From positions 3,824,402 to 3,888,401 of the forward strand of contig JBJCIZ010000239.1 in NCBI GenBank assembly GCA_051294375.1: DNA of 64,000 bases. The letters are read 5' to 3'. The first letter of the stretch is position 1, and each line of letters starts with the position of its first letter. Below, one piece after another: positions 23,188-34,789 of this stretch. The DNA comes from Paraspadella gotoi (taxonomy: Eukaryota > Chaetognatha). Position numbers and translations under genes: made by a program. Below the pieces are notes generated by a model. It was not told where the DNA came from. It did not search any database and worked only from the letters and a program-made list of their open reading frames with translations.

Positions 23188-23975
23188 CTGGCAACGGAGA
23201 AGAAACGGAGAATGAACGAGTTAGAAAAGGGAAATCGGTAGGGGACGGTTAAACTTCTGTCGTTGACGGCGATTAAGTGAATAATGAATATTGAATAATG
23301 ATTTTATGTTTAANNNNNNNNNNNNNNNNNNNNNNNNNNNNNNNNNNNNNNNNNNNNNNNNNNNNNNNNNNNNNNNNNNNNNNNNNNNNNNNNNNNNNNN
23401 NNNNNNNNNNNNNNNNNNNNNNNNNNNNNNNNNNNNNNNNNNNNNNNNNNNNNNNNNNNNNNNNNNNNNNNNNNNNNNNNNNNNNNNNNNNNNNNNNTTT
23501 TCGAGATCCCCCTTTTTCGCCTTCGACAATCCTCACTTCGGTTAATATATTTAATTATTTTTTCTCCCCAAATAATTCTTTTTAATCTTTTTTAATATCG
23601 AGTTCGTTCGATGACGTTTACAAACGATTCACGATTCACGCATCGACCGATGGATGGATTCACAAAAACTCACCGACTTTTCCGTCGTGTATGTCGTGGG
23701 CTCTAGTTTTGTCGGTGCAGGCGAGTTGCTCCTTACCGACGACTTCGTCGGTGCAGCCGATGAGGTAAGTGTATTTGTGAAAATGTTGCGTCGCCAGATT
23801 CCAAGAATGAACGGTGACGCGTTTGCAGTTCGTCTGTCCGTTTGAGGAAAGGGATTTTCCATTCTCAGTTTAATACAATTTTTTTCACGATCATATCTTT
23901 GAGTCAAAGATTGAACAATGGTTGACATTTGAGAGGATTTAAGTAGATATGGCGTCAATTGGGCTTAAAGAGAGT

Positions 23976-24020
<45 letters not shown>

Positions 24021-24160
24021 AGAGAGGGAGAGAGAGAGATTGTCAGTTAATTACAATTTGTTTTACGACTATTCTTTGACATGGTTGACTAATTTGGGAG
24101 ATTTAGTACATATGGCGTCAATGAGCCTAAGAGAAGGAGAGAGAGATGAGAGAGAGAGAT

Positions 24161-24198
<38 letters not shown>

Positions 24199-24207
24199 AA
24201 AGAGAGA

Positions 24208-24238
<31 letters not shown>

Positions 24239-24243
24239 GAGAG

Positions 24244-24283
<40 letters not shown>

Positions 24284-25547
24284 GAAGCGAAGAGAGAAGT
24301 TTCACCTGATTTCCTTCGCACATATGTTTTGCGATAATCACAGGTTTTCACGTTTGAATCGAAGGTGTTTACTGAAAGAAGCGAAACCAAAAGGAAAAAC
24401 ATCGCTAAAAAAAAAAAATAATCCTTCATATCTTTGCGGATTTATTGGCGAATATCCTTTCCGCTTTTTTCCCCTTCGATATTCATCCATTTTTTGTTTA
24501 TATGACTCTCCGAAGAGGGTTTGTTTTTACTGTTTTTAGGGCCTTATTCTTGGTAAAAATAGTATTAATCTGGTTTCTTTTGTTTTTTTTGAATATCCCT
24601 GGACATTATTTATTTAGAAAACAAAAATTATTTTTTTTCTTTAAAAAAAAAAATTCATCTTTTGCGGATCGCCTAGCACTTTAGACTTTAGACTTTAGTC
24701 TTTTAGACTTTAGACTTTAGACCTTTAGAACTTTAGAACTGTAGTGTTAGAACTGGAGAGGGTCGGGTTTGGAGGGGGGGGGAGGGCCCCGGAATAGCCT
24801 CCAACGACAAAAAGAACTTTATAAAAGGAGAAAAAATTTACAAAGCTCTTCAATCTAACTCAATTATCAATTTTAATAAAAGCTGTAGTATTTTCATACA
24901 CCGCTAGTGCGTCAGGAGGTAGGTCGGAAGGTAGGTAGCCGCGATACTCCTCCAGCCCAGAAAGGACTCGGGTTGGCGCCCTGCTGATTCACACAAGAAA
25001 GCGCGGACGGGGCGTCTAACTCACTGTAGTGATGACTACAGCCCGATCCGAAGTTCGGACCGGTGAACTGCTTCGCGGAATCGTTTTCCCACAGCACTCA
25101 ATTAAGTGAACATTACGCGTAACTATAATTACGTAAATCTATTCACAAGCATAGCGACTTTCATCCCAAATAAAAAGGGGGGTTAGGATTATTTTGAGTC
25201 TCAGTGGGCAAGCCAAGACATTAGTGAAGGGGCTCTCTCAACGCAACTCGAAGTGTGTAATTTTATAAAATAAAAATTTTCAAATAAAAATTTCTCAAAT
25301 TAACAATATAAAACGAATCGACCCCAAGTCTACGAGTCTATCGCCCACAACTCACAGCTTTGCACTGCAGATTAGCGGTGTCGTTGATCGTGTAACACTG
25401 CAGACCGGCGCTGAAAGCGGGAAGGCCGATCAAGAAGACGCCGAGTACGAGAACCGGCGCGAAGACGACGACGACGGCGCTTCCGAGTCTGGGCGCGGCG
25501 GCGACCCGGACGAAACCGGCGTCGATGGGCGTGGCACTATCGTCCAT
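23063..25547 (-). CDS. Ly6/uPAR-like (three-finger) surface protein
   Basis: Probably a small extracellular, GPI-anchored three-finger protein. Exon 1 (25547-25356) gives a Met-start leader with a hydrophobic core (VLVLGVFLIGLPAFSAG), then LQCYTIND as in mature Ly6 proteins. Exon 3 (23833-23674) encodes TNCKRVTVHS ... YLIGCTDEVVGKEQLACTDK. Exon 4 (23187-23063) encodes NLTCLCSNGDLCNAA, the classic C-terminal Cys-x-x-Asp-Leu-Cys-Asn of the fold, then a short hydrophobic tail ending LLIPSLYRRL. Splice phases 3-to-4 match. Exon 2 (25096-25025) fits phase 0-0 as read, but another frame (ENDSAKQFTGPNFGSGCSHH) looks more protein-like, so a base error is possible. Cysteine spacing rather than any close homologue supports the call. 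The subfamily (CD59-, quiver- or boudin-like) is unresolved. Confidence 0.6.
23314..23497. other. Assembly gap (184 N) at a microsatellite
   Basis: The first copy fills this place with a (CT)n tract (19170-19325). Confidence 0.95.
23674..23833 (-). CDS. Ly6-like exon 3
   Basis: Open reading of 53 codons plus one base between 'cggacag' and |gtgag. Three cysteines spaced as in loop 3 of Ly6 domains (NCK, IGCTD, LACTD). Confidence 0.6.
23955..24300 (+). repeat. (GA)n tracts
   Basis: Purine runs that yield long spurious ORFs on both strands. Intronic to the Ly6-like gene. Confidence 0.85.
25025..25096 (-). CDS. Ly6-like exon 2 (frame uncertain)
   Basis: Bounded by 'aattgag' acceptor and gtgagt donor, 72 nt. 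Phase arithmetic favours one frame, while residue content (FTGPNFGSGCSHHY) favours another. Confidence 0.4.
25356..25547 (-). CDS. Ly6-like exon 1, signal peptide
   Basis: Starts MDDSATPIDAG at 25547 with a clean donor (|gtgagt). About 35 residues precede the hydrophobic core, longer than a usual signal peptide, so a downstream start or signal-anchor is possible. 64 codons, phase 0. Confidence 0.55.
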
Positions 25548-25699
25548 TTCGTCGGAGGCGGCGCCGCGTTAAAAAAAAAAACAAAAAAAAAAAACAGAAA
25601 ACTCGTTCGTTTTTTTTTCTTTCTTGTTTTTTTTTTTTTTTTTTCTGGTCGTTGATTTGTGTTTTCAGTGCAAAAATAAAAGGAATATAAAAAGAGCGA

Positions 25700-25960
25700 G
25701 AGAGAGATGGAGACGACAAGAGAAGGGGAGAGAGAGAGAGAGACCAGAAAGAAGCAAGGACGTCCCGGGAGCGAGGGAATTTCGCTGCGACGCCGCGCCG
25801 ACGACTGCGGGACGGCATCAGGCCGCGGCGGAGACGGCGCCGCTTTCTTGGCTGCATCGGTGGCATCTGCTGCGTCAGCTGCATGCGGCGCAGGAACGGC
25901 GTGCTCTCTCTCTTTCTCTCTCTCTCCTCGCTTCATATTAGGTGCAGAGTAAACAAAACT
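25700..25960 (-). other. Possible upstream exon or 5' leader of the Ly6-like gene
   Basis: GC-rich block with an Ala/Asp-rich open frame (HAADAADATDAAKKA) between a (CT)n tract and AT-rich DNA. The composition resembles exons, but there is no family match and no clear splice solution. Confidence 0.25.
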
Positions 25961-26640
25961 ACGCTCTGATCGCATGTTTTGCAAACTTAGATTGAAACGA
26001 AAATACAAAGTTAACGATTGCATCGAGAAATTGAAATCAATGAAATCAATAGCTTGGTCATTTGTACGGGTCGAGCAGGAACTTCGTTTTATATTTCATT
26101 TATTATATATGTATTTAGAAATATGAATAAGAAATAAGAAATACATGAACTTGACATACTTTTTTTTTACTATTGAATGCGTGAGCAAATACAAAACAAT
26201 GGGGATATTGTAGATGCGTCGGCTCAGGTCAGGTTCTCTGTCGTAAAAACATTTCCCTCTATTTGAAATCCTTCTCACTGGCCTTTTGTTTCATTTTCCT
26301 TTCGATTTTACCGAGAGATGTCGCGCTGTAAAGTGACAAAACGGAAACACGTCTGACAAAAGACAAACGCAATCGAAGGCCCTCATCTCCGCTGCCCGCA
26401 TGAATTTCCAAATTTAGGGTTTTTAAAACTTTGTTCCACAGTGAAGAAACCGCAATTGCAAAGCGGAAAGTGTCCCAATATATTTAAAGATTATCTGTTA
26501 TTACATTGTAAACAATTAACGATAACCGCTTAGAAAAATATTTTCGTATGATTCAATAAACCTTTTGCTCGCTTCTTATCGTTACGCTATCCGAAAACGA
26601 ATACGTATTATTACAACTTAAAATCGAAAAAAATCACAAC

Positions 26641-27260
26641 ATGTCCGGGAATAACCTGGCTTCCCGAATTCCCTCCTTCCTCCGTAATCGGCGTCAAGAT
26701 GCCGGAAATTCTTCCGGCAGCGCCGTCGGAGCCGTCGCCGAGAAAAGAAAGACTCGATCTCCAGTCGCCGAGGAAAACGCCGTCGTCGATTCGTCGTCGT
26801 CGTCGTCGTCGCCGTTTTCGTCTTCCTTGCCGATGCCAACCATGTCCGTCGCTCAACTGTCGTCTTCGTCGTCGTCTTCGTTGTCGTCTTTGTCGTCGTC
26901 CTCCAAGCCGAGCCATTTTTGTCGGCCTCGCAAATCGTCGTGTCGTTCGTCGTCGTCGTCGTCGCTTCTCCCGTCGTCGTCGTCGTCGCTTCACGTCGTC
27001 GTCGTCGTCGTCGCTTGTCCGCTCGTCGTCGTCGTCGGTCGTGTCGTTCTCCGTCGTCCGTCGTCGTCGTTGCCATCGTCTGCTTCGTCGTCGTCGTCTT
27101 CGCTATCCACTTTAGGATATCGAACCGACGAAGCCGACAGCGCCGGGATAAGGCCGGAAATCGGCGCTGCGTCGACGGCGTCTTTGCCGGACGTGATGAC
27201 TTACCCGGCCGAGGATCTCGTCGTCAAGGAAACGAGGGTGGAAGAAGTCGACTTTCACGG
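26641..27260 (+). CDS. DOCK6/7/8: DOCK exon 1, Ser-rich N-terminus
   Basis: Starts MSGNNLASRIPSFLRNRR, then ~110 residues dominated by serine encoded by TCG/TCT runs (a trinucleotide microsatellite kept in frame), ending YPAEDLVVKETRVEEVDFHG before |gtaagg. Leaves two bases. All reading frames are open here, so only this one with DOCK similarity is listed. Confidence 0.75.
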
Positions 27261-30200
27261 GTAAGGCCTTTCTTAGGTGAGGCGCAGTAATGATAATTGG
27301 ATAAGTCAAACTTTCTTTAAATATTAATCTAGTTTTTTTGGTTAGTATTACTATGATCGAACTCAAAGTAAGTACAAAAAATGGTTTCTAAAATTTAAAA
27401 CACCTTAAAATTGGTACAAAGTACAAACTTATCTAAATTACAAAAAAACTAATTATTTTGCCTTCTGACTTTGTAGGTAGAGAGCGAAAAACGTTAACAA
27501 TGTTTAAAATAATCTATTAACCCCACTTAAATAAAGCTAAATCCCCCCCCACTCTCTCACCGCTATCGCAGCACCTCCATCGACGCTCGAACCCGCGATT
27601 GTCTCGTGACCTTTTGTTTGCCTCGAACTTCCGTCGCTCGCCGCCAGGAGGGACTCGGCGCCGGCGTGGCGGCGCGGGACGTCGCCGCCGAGTGGGCGAG
27701 ACTGTTCGAGGAGACGGAGGCGCAGGTCTGGCTGGGCAGTTGTTGTTATTGTTGTTGTCATGGTTGAATGATGATGATTTCCAAAATTAAATGAAAAAAA
27801 TGTTTGTACCAATGTCACGAAAATATTCAGTTTAACATTGTAACAGTACGCTACTATGCGTGTTTTTAAATTTTGATAAATTGTAAAAAAAAGTATTTGT
27901 GGCTTGTGGACGGAGCCAGCTTGCTTTTTTGAGACTAGTGAATGTTAATGAATGTTAATTGTCAATTCAGTTTATTTAAAGTAACACGAACAGCCTCGCT
28001 TTATTGTTGACTTTGTACTAAATCTTAGTATTCATTATGTTGTTCTGTTTCGTCCTAAGTTGATCTTTTGTTTTCTCTTTCCCGATTTCTCCGCCAGGAT
28101 TTCGAGACGGACGTCAGTACGACCGACGCTTCTTCCTCTTCCGCCCGCTTCCTCGTTTCCGACGAAGACGACGCCGCCACCAAGGCTTCCGCCGACTCCA
28201 CCGACGCCGCCATCCAAACCGGCGCCCCTGTCACTGCGGAGGATCTGCGACGACGCCGAGTCTCCGCTAGGCGCCAGCGCGCCATCTTTGCTCTGTACGA
28301 CGTCGAAAACGAAAAGGTGAGTCTTGCGGAGGGGGGGGGGGAAACCATTTTGAGTAGAAAAGGCGCTTTGTGCGCTGAAGACTACATTTGTTCCATCGCA
28401 AGCAAAGCGAACTGTGCTTAGTAAGGCGTAGTAAAATTTCTAAATTTAACTTTAATTAAAATTCTAAAAGTGAGGAACGAACAACATTATACTAATGAAC
28501 ATTTATGTAATTAAAAAAATTATAATAAATTTTACAATTTACGCAGTAGGCCATGTTTATACTAGTACTAAACCAATAAATGTTAAAATTTCAAAACAGT
28601 TTTTTCTAAGATTTTTTTGCAGATTTTGATTCGTCATAAAATGTTGATAAAAAGAAATAGAACTTTTTTTAAAAAATTCCTTCATTAAGTGGGTCAAAAA
28701 TTAGAAAAAGCTATATTTTAAGCTGAAAATAACTTTTTATATATTAAATATAGTTTTTTAAATTTTTAACCCACTTAATGAAATAATTTTTAAAAATGAT
28801 TTATATTTTCTTTTATCAACTTTTGCAATCAAAATTAAGAAAGGCATATTTTGAAATTTTTCGATTTTATAAGGATAGTACTATATATAAATATGGCCTA
28901 CTGCAAAAATTAAAAAACATAAAATTAATTTTTTTTACAAATTAATGTTCACTGATGGTATGTTGTTCATAATTGACTTTTAGAATTTTCATATGTAACT
29001 TTCACTACGCCTTAGTGCTTAGGGAGACGGATACGTCTCCTCAAAGAAAAGAACCGGAACCATTTACACAATACTCGTTTTTTTTTATTTCAAAACTTTT
29101 CATATATGGAAAGGTCTAATGCTCAATTAGCTCGTCATATTACAGCGTGTCCCGATGGTATCGTCGCTTAACTTTTAAATATGAAATGTAGCCATATTTA
29201 TCAATAGATTTGAATAAAAATTTATGTTTACATTATTTAAATCAAGGTCTGTGACACGAACTGATTTTCTAATCTGTCTGAAAATTTTATTTTTCATAGA
29301 TTTTTATTTATTTTCTTCTATTTGTTTTTTTTTTTTTTTAGTCCAAGCTGACTAAAAACTAACACACTTCAGAAGCTTTTTCCTGACAAATCGAGCTTTT
29401 TTCGATATTTGCTCCAACAATATTCTAATTCATTAATACATCACATTCAGTTTATAATTTAGGAAAAACAAATTTTAGTATTCACAACGATTTTTTTTAA
29501 TGACAGTAACGACAAAAAACTGTCATTAAAAAAAATCGTTGTGAATACAAAAAAAAAAAAAAATCGGAATTTTTCCTAACACCAAAACGCAACGAAACGA
29601 AAGGATTATAACAAAAGTTTATAATTGTTTTACGTGAAATTAAATATTAAACAAGGAAATATAAACATTTAATTATTTTAACCCGCAGACGAAACTGACG
29701 ACGCGAACTCCCCCGACGACCCCGTCGCCGCCGACGCCCGAGCTGACGGCGTTGTTGGAGATCGACTTGAGCCGAGTGGAGTCGGTCTTGTTCGGATCGA
29801 GGATCTCTGGATTCCTGGCCGTTTACGACGTCGCCACTGAGAGGAAGGTTGGATGAGGAAAAGGGGGGTTTTGGGGGGTGGAAGGGTGGGTGGAAGGTGG
29901 CTACCGGTTAGGGTGAGTAGGTGTAAGCTGATTGGTTGTCGTAGAAACAGGAGAAATGTGGTGCTTGTCGAAAAAGTAATGATAAATAAAATGAAATTGA
30001 TGAAATGAATAAATAAAATGAATGGATGAAATAAATGAATGAAATGAATGAACGAAATAAATGAATGAAATGAATTAATGAAAAAAAATAAGAAATGAAA
30101 TGAAAAAAAAAGTTCAGTGAAAGTCATATATCCTGTAAGAGTGATGGAGGCCTTAAACCACCAAAGCCTGTCCAAAGTCAGGGGCTTATTTATTAAACGA

Positions 30201-30771
30201 ATGAATAATTTTTAAATTGGTTGTATCAATTTCATAATGACCAAGCGTTTCGTGATCAGTAATATCATTCTCTTTGTATTAAAACATATTTTAAATAAAA
30301 CTATTTTTAAATATCCTTCTTAACTCTCCCCGCTCCTTCCCTCTCCCAGCTGACGGAGAACTTCTCCTTCGACGGCTGCCGCGGCCGCTGCCTCCTCCGC
30401 CTCAGCCGCCGCAGCAAGAATCATTTCGTGGTTCTGCGGCTGGAAAAGTGTCGCTCTGGCGCCTCGGCCGTCGCCTCCTCGCGCCGCGAACGATCCCGCA
30501 GCGCGAGGGGCTCCTCCAAAGGCCCGCCCGGGGGATACCGCGTGCCCTTGGCGTGGACGGCGTTCAATCTGTCGGACGCGATGGAAGGGGGATCCAAGTA
30601 GGGGATGGATCGATCAATAAATCGTTTTATCAATCAATTAAAGATATAATCAAATCTGAAATCAACAAGTCTAGTAATCAAAACCAAAAATAAACAAATT
30701 CATACCTTACGTATATACCTTATATATAGCTTAAAAGTCATACCTTATATCATACCCTGAAAAGAATATAG

Positions 30772-30810
<39 letters not shown>

Positions 30811-32834
30811 CATAAATCGATCAGTCAATCAATCGATCAATCGTCTCCTTAGGTCCACCTTGTCTTCTTCCTCCTCCTCCTCCTCCTCTTCCTCCTCCTT
30901 CTCCTCCTTCGGGCGACGCGAACCGTCTGTCTCCAGCCTCCCGTCAACTCCATCGTCGACTCTCGACGCCCCCGACGCCGGTTCCGCGTCGACGGCGTCG
31001 TCGCCGGCGCCGATCAGACGCTGCGGCGCCGGGTCGGCGAATTGGAGGTTAAGAAGGGATGGGAGGGGGAGGAGGAAAAAATTAAAAGGAAAGGAGAAGA
31101 AATAAAAGGAAAGGAGAGGAAATTAAAGGAAAAAAAGAGGGAATAAAAGGAAAGGAGAGGAAATAAAAGGAAAAGAGAGGAAATAAAAGGAAAGGAGAGG
31201 AAATAGAAGGAAGGGAGAGGAAATAAAAGGAAAGGAGAGGAAATAGAAGGAAAGGAGAGGAAATGAAAGGAGAGAAAATAGAAAGAAAATAGAGGAAATA
31301 AAAGGAAAGGAGAGAAAATAGAAAGAAAGGAGAGGAAATAAAAGGAAATGAGAGGAAATAAAAAGTAAAGGAGAGGAAATAAAAAATGAGGGAGAGGAAA
31401 TAAAATGAAAAAGAAAGGAAATAAAAAGTAAAGGAGAGGAAATAAAAAGGAAAGGAGAGGAAATAAAAAGGAAAGGAGAGGAAATAAAAAGTAAAGGAGA
31501 GGAAATAAAAAGAAAAGGAAAGGAAATAAAAAGGAAAGGAGAGGAAATAAAAAGGAAAAGTGGGAGAAGAATGGAAGGTACTTGTCGGAGGAGAAGAAAA
31601 AGTTTATTTCGTTGATGATCCAATTGAATTTTCTAAATAACATTTGTGCCGAGTAAAACCTGTCAAACGTATCAAAACACATCCGACATTTTATTCAAAA
31701 ATCTCCAAGACAGTCTCTTTTTGACCTCATGACCTCATGACCTCCTCCGGACCCCCTCACGACCATCCACCCCACACCCCCGCCCCTCTAAACCCTTCCA
31801 ACAGATCCTCGATCTCCAACAGTCGCGAATCCGTCTCTTCGATCTCCACTCGATCTTTCTCTTCCGCCGTCGAGTTCGAGTTGGATCAGTTCTTCAAACA
31901 CGAGGGCGAGAAGACGACGGACGAAGCCGTGCTGCATCATCTCGCCGCTTCATCCGCGGCAGCTTCGAAGGGATCGTCAGCCGCCTCCGCGGCGCCGTTC
32001 AAACTCGTCGAGAAGCTTCGCGTCGACGTCCGAATCTCCGCCGTGCCCGAGGGGCTCGTCCACCGACAGCCTAACCCTCCGCCGGGCTACGGAGAAGAAA
32101 AGGAAGAGGAGCACGAAGAGGACTCCGTCTACAGCCTCCAAGAATTCGTCCGCCCGTCGCTGGAGTCGACGCCGCATTCCACCTACGAGAACGTTCTCTA
32201 CGCGACCCCGCAGCGGGTCGACCTCTCCAAGATCCGCGTCCGCGCGAGGAACGTCGCCTTGAAGACGCGATTGAGAGCGGACGAGGGAGATGTGGTGGAT
32301 TTGAGGAGCGTCGTGACGCCGAGTGGGCGTGGCGGTGGGAGGTGGAGCTGGTGAGGTGTTGGGGGGGAAGTATAGCTTCGAATATGTTATTTTTGGAAAT
32401 ATTGATTAGGGTTTAAGGTTTAAGGTTAAGAGATTAGGGTTTAATAGATTAGGGTTTAATAGATTAGGGTTTAAGATATTAGGGTTTAAGGTTTAAGGTT
32501 AAGAGATTAGGGTTGGGGATTCGGTTAAAAATTTGCTAAAACATTAATTCAATTCAGAAATTGGTTGATTCCGGAAAATAGTGCCGAATTTTAACTTAAG
32601 GGGGAAAATCCCTGTTTTCCTTCGGTTCCACTTATTTGACATAAACTATCAAATTTGTTATTTATTATTTAGAATTTGAGTTTGATTCAGTCTTCAAATT
32701 TACGTTTCAACAGAAAAAAATAGCATTTAAATGTCAGTGTTTTGGATTGGTCCAATTGTCTGTCCTTTTGTCTGTCCCTTTGTCTTTTGTCTGTCTGTCG
32801 TTTTGTCCTTTTTCTACCTCTCTGCATTTCGTCC

Positions 32835-32911
<77 letters not shown>

Positions 32912-34747
32912 ATGTCTGATTCTTTCGTCTGTCCTCTCTGACATTTCGTCCGTCTTTCTCTCTCTCCCCTCTCACTCCTCCTTCCCACTCTCAACTCTCC
33001 TTCCACCCCCGATTTCTCCTACCACCCACCACCGCCCGTGAAGCGACCACCTCCGTCACCCACCACTGCGCCACCCCACCTTCTACGAGGAGATCAAGTT
33101 TTCGATTCCGCCCAAACTTCATCGACGACATTTTCTCTTCTTTTCTTTTCATCACGTCAGCTTCAGGGGGAAATCCGGAGACGGGGATGAGCAAGAAGAG
33201 CGAGCGGAGGTCATTCTCGTTGTTGTTGTTGTTGTTGTCGTTGTTGTTGTTGTCGTCGTCGTTGTTTTCGTTTAAACCTATTAAAAGTATTGTTAAAACC
33301 GTCAAATAAGACTACTGTGAAAACTGTATCAAAAGATATGAGAAATTATCTAAACTGCTACAATATGTAAATGAGATTGAAGTACTCAATCTCATTTGAA
33401 ATGAACCACAAATTATTCTGTTACATTTGCTCTCGTTTTTGTCTTTTTTCTTCCCGTTGTTTCGACTTGTAGTCGGGCATTGCATCAAAGTTTACGCCGT
33501 CTATAAACCGGACAGTCGTGACCTAGTGGCTTATCGAGTAATAACATCAGTTCGTGATGTTATTATTATTCCGTACCGGGTTCGATCCCCAATGATTCCT
33601 ACCCTGAGGGAAGAGTGGGGACGGCCGTAAACCGCCTTGGGGGCGTGGAAAACCTCCAAGCCTGGTTCCGAGCCCAGGACCCGTTCCATTGCAGCCGAAG
33701 AGGCACAGAAGACACGGACTCGTTGTTGTTATTGTTGTTGTGAAGGTCGTTGTTTTCAACGTCTTTGTAGTTGTTGTTAAGAATGTCTTTCTTATTGTTG
33801 TTGTTATAGTGGATTGTTTCTGTGGATGTTGTCGTTGTTGAAATTGTCATAGTTGTATTGGTTGTTGTCGTTGTTGTAGTTGTTTTTCTGGAGGTCGTAA
33901 TTTCGTTTTTGTGGATTTTGTTCTTGTTGTTTTTGGAAGTGCTGTGGCTGTATTTGTGATTGTTGTCAAAGCAATTTAACGCATAGAAAGATAAAAAATA
34001 TCATTAAAGCGTAAAGTTTTAAGATCATTAAAGTTTAAAATATTAGTTGACAAACCCCAATAACTCTCTTCCTCCAGAATCGGTCCAGACTCTCCACTTC
34101 CTCCTTCCCCTCCTCTTCTTCTTCCTCCTCCTCTTCCCCCATCGCTTGGACCTGGCTCCCCCTTCTCCGGCGCGACCGCCTCGCCGTCGGCGACTACGAA
34201 CTTCCGGTCTCCACGGCGCCGGTTCCGGACAACCTCGACTTCTCTCTGTCGCGGACGGATCATCCCGGCGTCGTTTGGTCGACGGCCGAAAGCCGGTTTT
34301 CAAGGTGGCGCTTCGGGCGGCGTCCTCGGTGCACACGCAGGACGAAGCGTTGAACGGTGTGTGTGTGTGAGGGAGGGGGATCGTTTTTTATGGGTTTGGA
34401 GTCGTGAAATGGGGAATGGGGTAAGGCAGGGGGTAAGCTGAAGGTGATGCAGCGAGTTGAGTTCTGTCGCGCTATAGAGTCACTAATGATTTAAGTCTAA
34501 ATTGTATGTATTACTTTAACGTTTTCTCTCAGGTGTTTTATCATTACGCAAGCAACGCACATTTGATAGAGTCTACTGTATTTACTTTGAGATTATATTT
34601 TCGTTAGATTCTTTCGACGACTCGGTTCTTGAGGCGGGCGAATTACCTTCTCACCTGGATCGACTAACGAGGAGCCCGACTTCCGTCGAGGTCCGAGCGT
34701 CGCTGGAGGGCGTGGCAGCGGCAGCGGCGGAGGTGAGAGAGAGAGAG

Positions 34748-34789
<42 letters not shown>

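Noticed and set aside
26611-27290. Several overlapping Ser-, Arg- and Val-rich ORFs on both strands
   Set aside because: TCG/GAC repeat leaves every frame open; only the frame starting at 26641 runs into DOCK-like sequence and a phased donor.
31014-31682. 222-codon minus-strand ORF, Phe/Leu/Ser-rich
   Set aside because: Produced by the stop-free ~20-bp purine minisatellite; no domain, start context or splice signals.
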